Positions 32,217-32,805 of a stretch of DNA of 32,805 nucleotides are shown piece by piece. The stretch comes from Alphaproteobacteria bacterium (lineage in GTDB: Bacteria > Pseudomonadota > Alphaproteobacteria > CAAHEQ01 > UBA3637). Under the pieces are notes generated by a model. It saw only the letters and a list, made by a program, of their open reading frames with translations. It had not been told where the DNA came from and ran no database searches. The first letter of the stretch is position 1. The number at the start of each line of letters is the position of its first letter. The translations under genes were made by a program, and so were the position numbers. The stretch spans positions 1 to 32,805 of the forward strand of contig SUVA01000012.1 in assembly GCA_015062245.1 (NCBI GenBank), given 5' to 3'.

Positions 32217-32245
32217 CTTTTCATAATTTATCGGACAACCCCAAA

Positions 32246-32383
32246 TTATGCACTCAAAGTCTTGCGACCTTTGGCACGACGGGCATTCAAAACTTTTTGA
32301 CCGCCACGTGTGGCCATGCGGGCACGGAAACCATGACGACGGGTGCGAACCAATTGGCTGGGTTGATATGTACGTTTGACCAT
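32246..32383 (-). CDS. rpmH: Ribosomal protein bL34
   Basis: The 45-residue protein [20 protein letters not shown]... ending KGRKTLSA is bL34 of the large ribosomal subunit. The start at 32383 has AAGGAGC 7 bases upstream and follows a perfect promoter. It is the first gene of rpmH-rnpA-yidD. Confidence 0.98.
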   Translation of the reverse strand: MVKRTYQPSQLVRTRRHGFRARMATRGGQKVLNARRAKGRKTLSA

Positions 32384-32414
32384 TTTAAGCTCCTTCAAAT
32401 AAAATAATAGGCGA

Positions 32415-32443
32415 ATTATAACCGATTTTAAACCGCTTGTCAA
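32415..32443 (-). promoter_or_regulatory. Consensus promoter of rpmH operon
   Basis: TTGACA (32438-32443), 17-bp spacer and TATAAT (32415-32420) on the minus strand. Both boxes match the sigma-70 consensus exactly, as fits a highly expressed ribosomal protein. Confidence 0.92.
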
Positions 32444-32512
32444 GAAAAATAATTTCTTTTTTATGTGAAAGTTATGTTTTTAAAAGCATTATATATTGAA
32501 TGTGGTATAATT

Positions 32513-32542
32513 GGATAAAATCCCCTGCACACGGCAGGGGAT
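32513..32542 (-). terminator. Terminator of right-edge pilin-like gene
   Basis: ATCCCCTGC/GCAGGGGAT (9-bp stem, 5-base loop) is followed by TTTTAT on the minus strand, about 30 bases past the stop of the truncated gene. Confidence 0.82.
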
Positions 32543-32571
32543 AAAAACGGCCCTTTAAAAAGCCGAGAACA

Positions 32572-32805
32572 CTACTCACACAAAACGTAGGCGTAGTCGG
32601 AGGCGCGATTGCTGTAGGAGACGAGAGGAAAGCAAGTGTCCACGGAGAACGCCTGGCAGGAACCATACAAGTCTTTTGTCCACCAATCTATATCGCCCAA
32701 ATTATGCTTATATTTTGTCCAATCACAGCTCCAACTGGTACCACTGCCGGTACACAAAGATCCCTTTAAACTGATCATGGATCCCCCCACCGCTTGACAG
32801 AAGTT
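32572..32805 (-). CDS. 3' end of a pilin-like/lectin-like surface protein (truncated by window edge)
   Basis: Only the last 77 codons are in the window. Read from the edge, the protein opens with NFCQAVGGSMISL and ends DYAYVLCE. This matches the C-terminal module of the gene at 128 (NFCKAHDKSLVSL ... KYALCVD), including the paired cysteines and a Trp/Tyr-rich middle (GDIDWWTKDLYGS). It should be the C-terminal domain of another prepilin-type protein whose start lies to the right. An apparent GTG at 32790 is internal, because the frame is open and homologous upstream of it. Confidence 0.75.
   Translation of the reverse strand, partial: NFCQAVGGSMISLKGSLCTGSGTSWSCDWTKYKHNLGDIDWWTKDLYGSCQAFSVDTCFPLVSYSNRASDYAYVLCE

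Overview
The window looks like a chromosomal piece of a Gram-negative alphaproteobacterium with moderately AT-rich DNA. I infer this from gene order and family types: plsY-dprA-topA, rlmN next to an invasion-locus-B-type protein, truA-fmt-def, rpmH-rnpA-yidD, autotransporters with outer-membrane barrels, and a lineage-typical pilin-like N-terminus (GRSMVEMLGVL). That last feature fits the uncultured, often gut-associated alphaproteobacteria best. The genus assignment is inference; no rRNA gene is present.

Layout. 1-1250: a pilin-like surface protein with a Cys-rich C-terminus. 1255-4124 (minus): serS, a site-2-protease-like membrane peptidase and a SPOR-domain protein in one run. 4208-4667: tRNA-Asp(GTC) on the minus strand, with its last 12 bases plus its terminator repeated twice more downstream in about 174-bp near-identical tandem units. 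4784-6665: a lipoprotein esterase (probably leaderless mRNA) convergent with a second pilin-like gene. That pilin gene lies behind a promoter, a folded RNA of about 160 nt and a terminator. 6900-8455 (minus): rlmN and an IalB-like secreted protein. 8607-12821: plsY, dprA and topA. 12916-13935: two small secreted His/Gly/Arg-rich proteins, each with its own promoter and terminator, sharing the same mature N-terminus. 14021-14755: fabG.

14979-21065 is an accessory island between core genes. A SF2 helicase with five C-terminal HTH-like repeats is followed by three tandem paralogues of a family I do not recognise (the third fused to a GNAT acetyltransferase), a second GNAT protein and an HExxH metallopeptidase. 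All are co-oriented and tightly coupled, with one 1-base gap and then 4-base overlaps. This is the best candidate for an undescribed system. It could be defence, modification or toxin related, but the function is not established by the sequence.

21062-23801: truA-fmt-def (minus) and the divergent thpR. 23881-31595: two overlapping genes for ankyrin-like/subtilase/autotransporter proteins. The first has an intact Asp-His-Ser triad; the second has lost every catalytic residue and gained a long Cys-rich repeat region, so it is a predicted pseudoprotease. 31616-32383 (minus): yidD, rnpA and rpmH behind a consensus promoter. The window ends inside the 3' part of another pilin-like gene related to the first gene.
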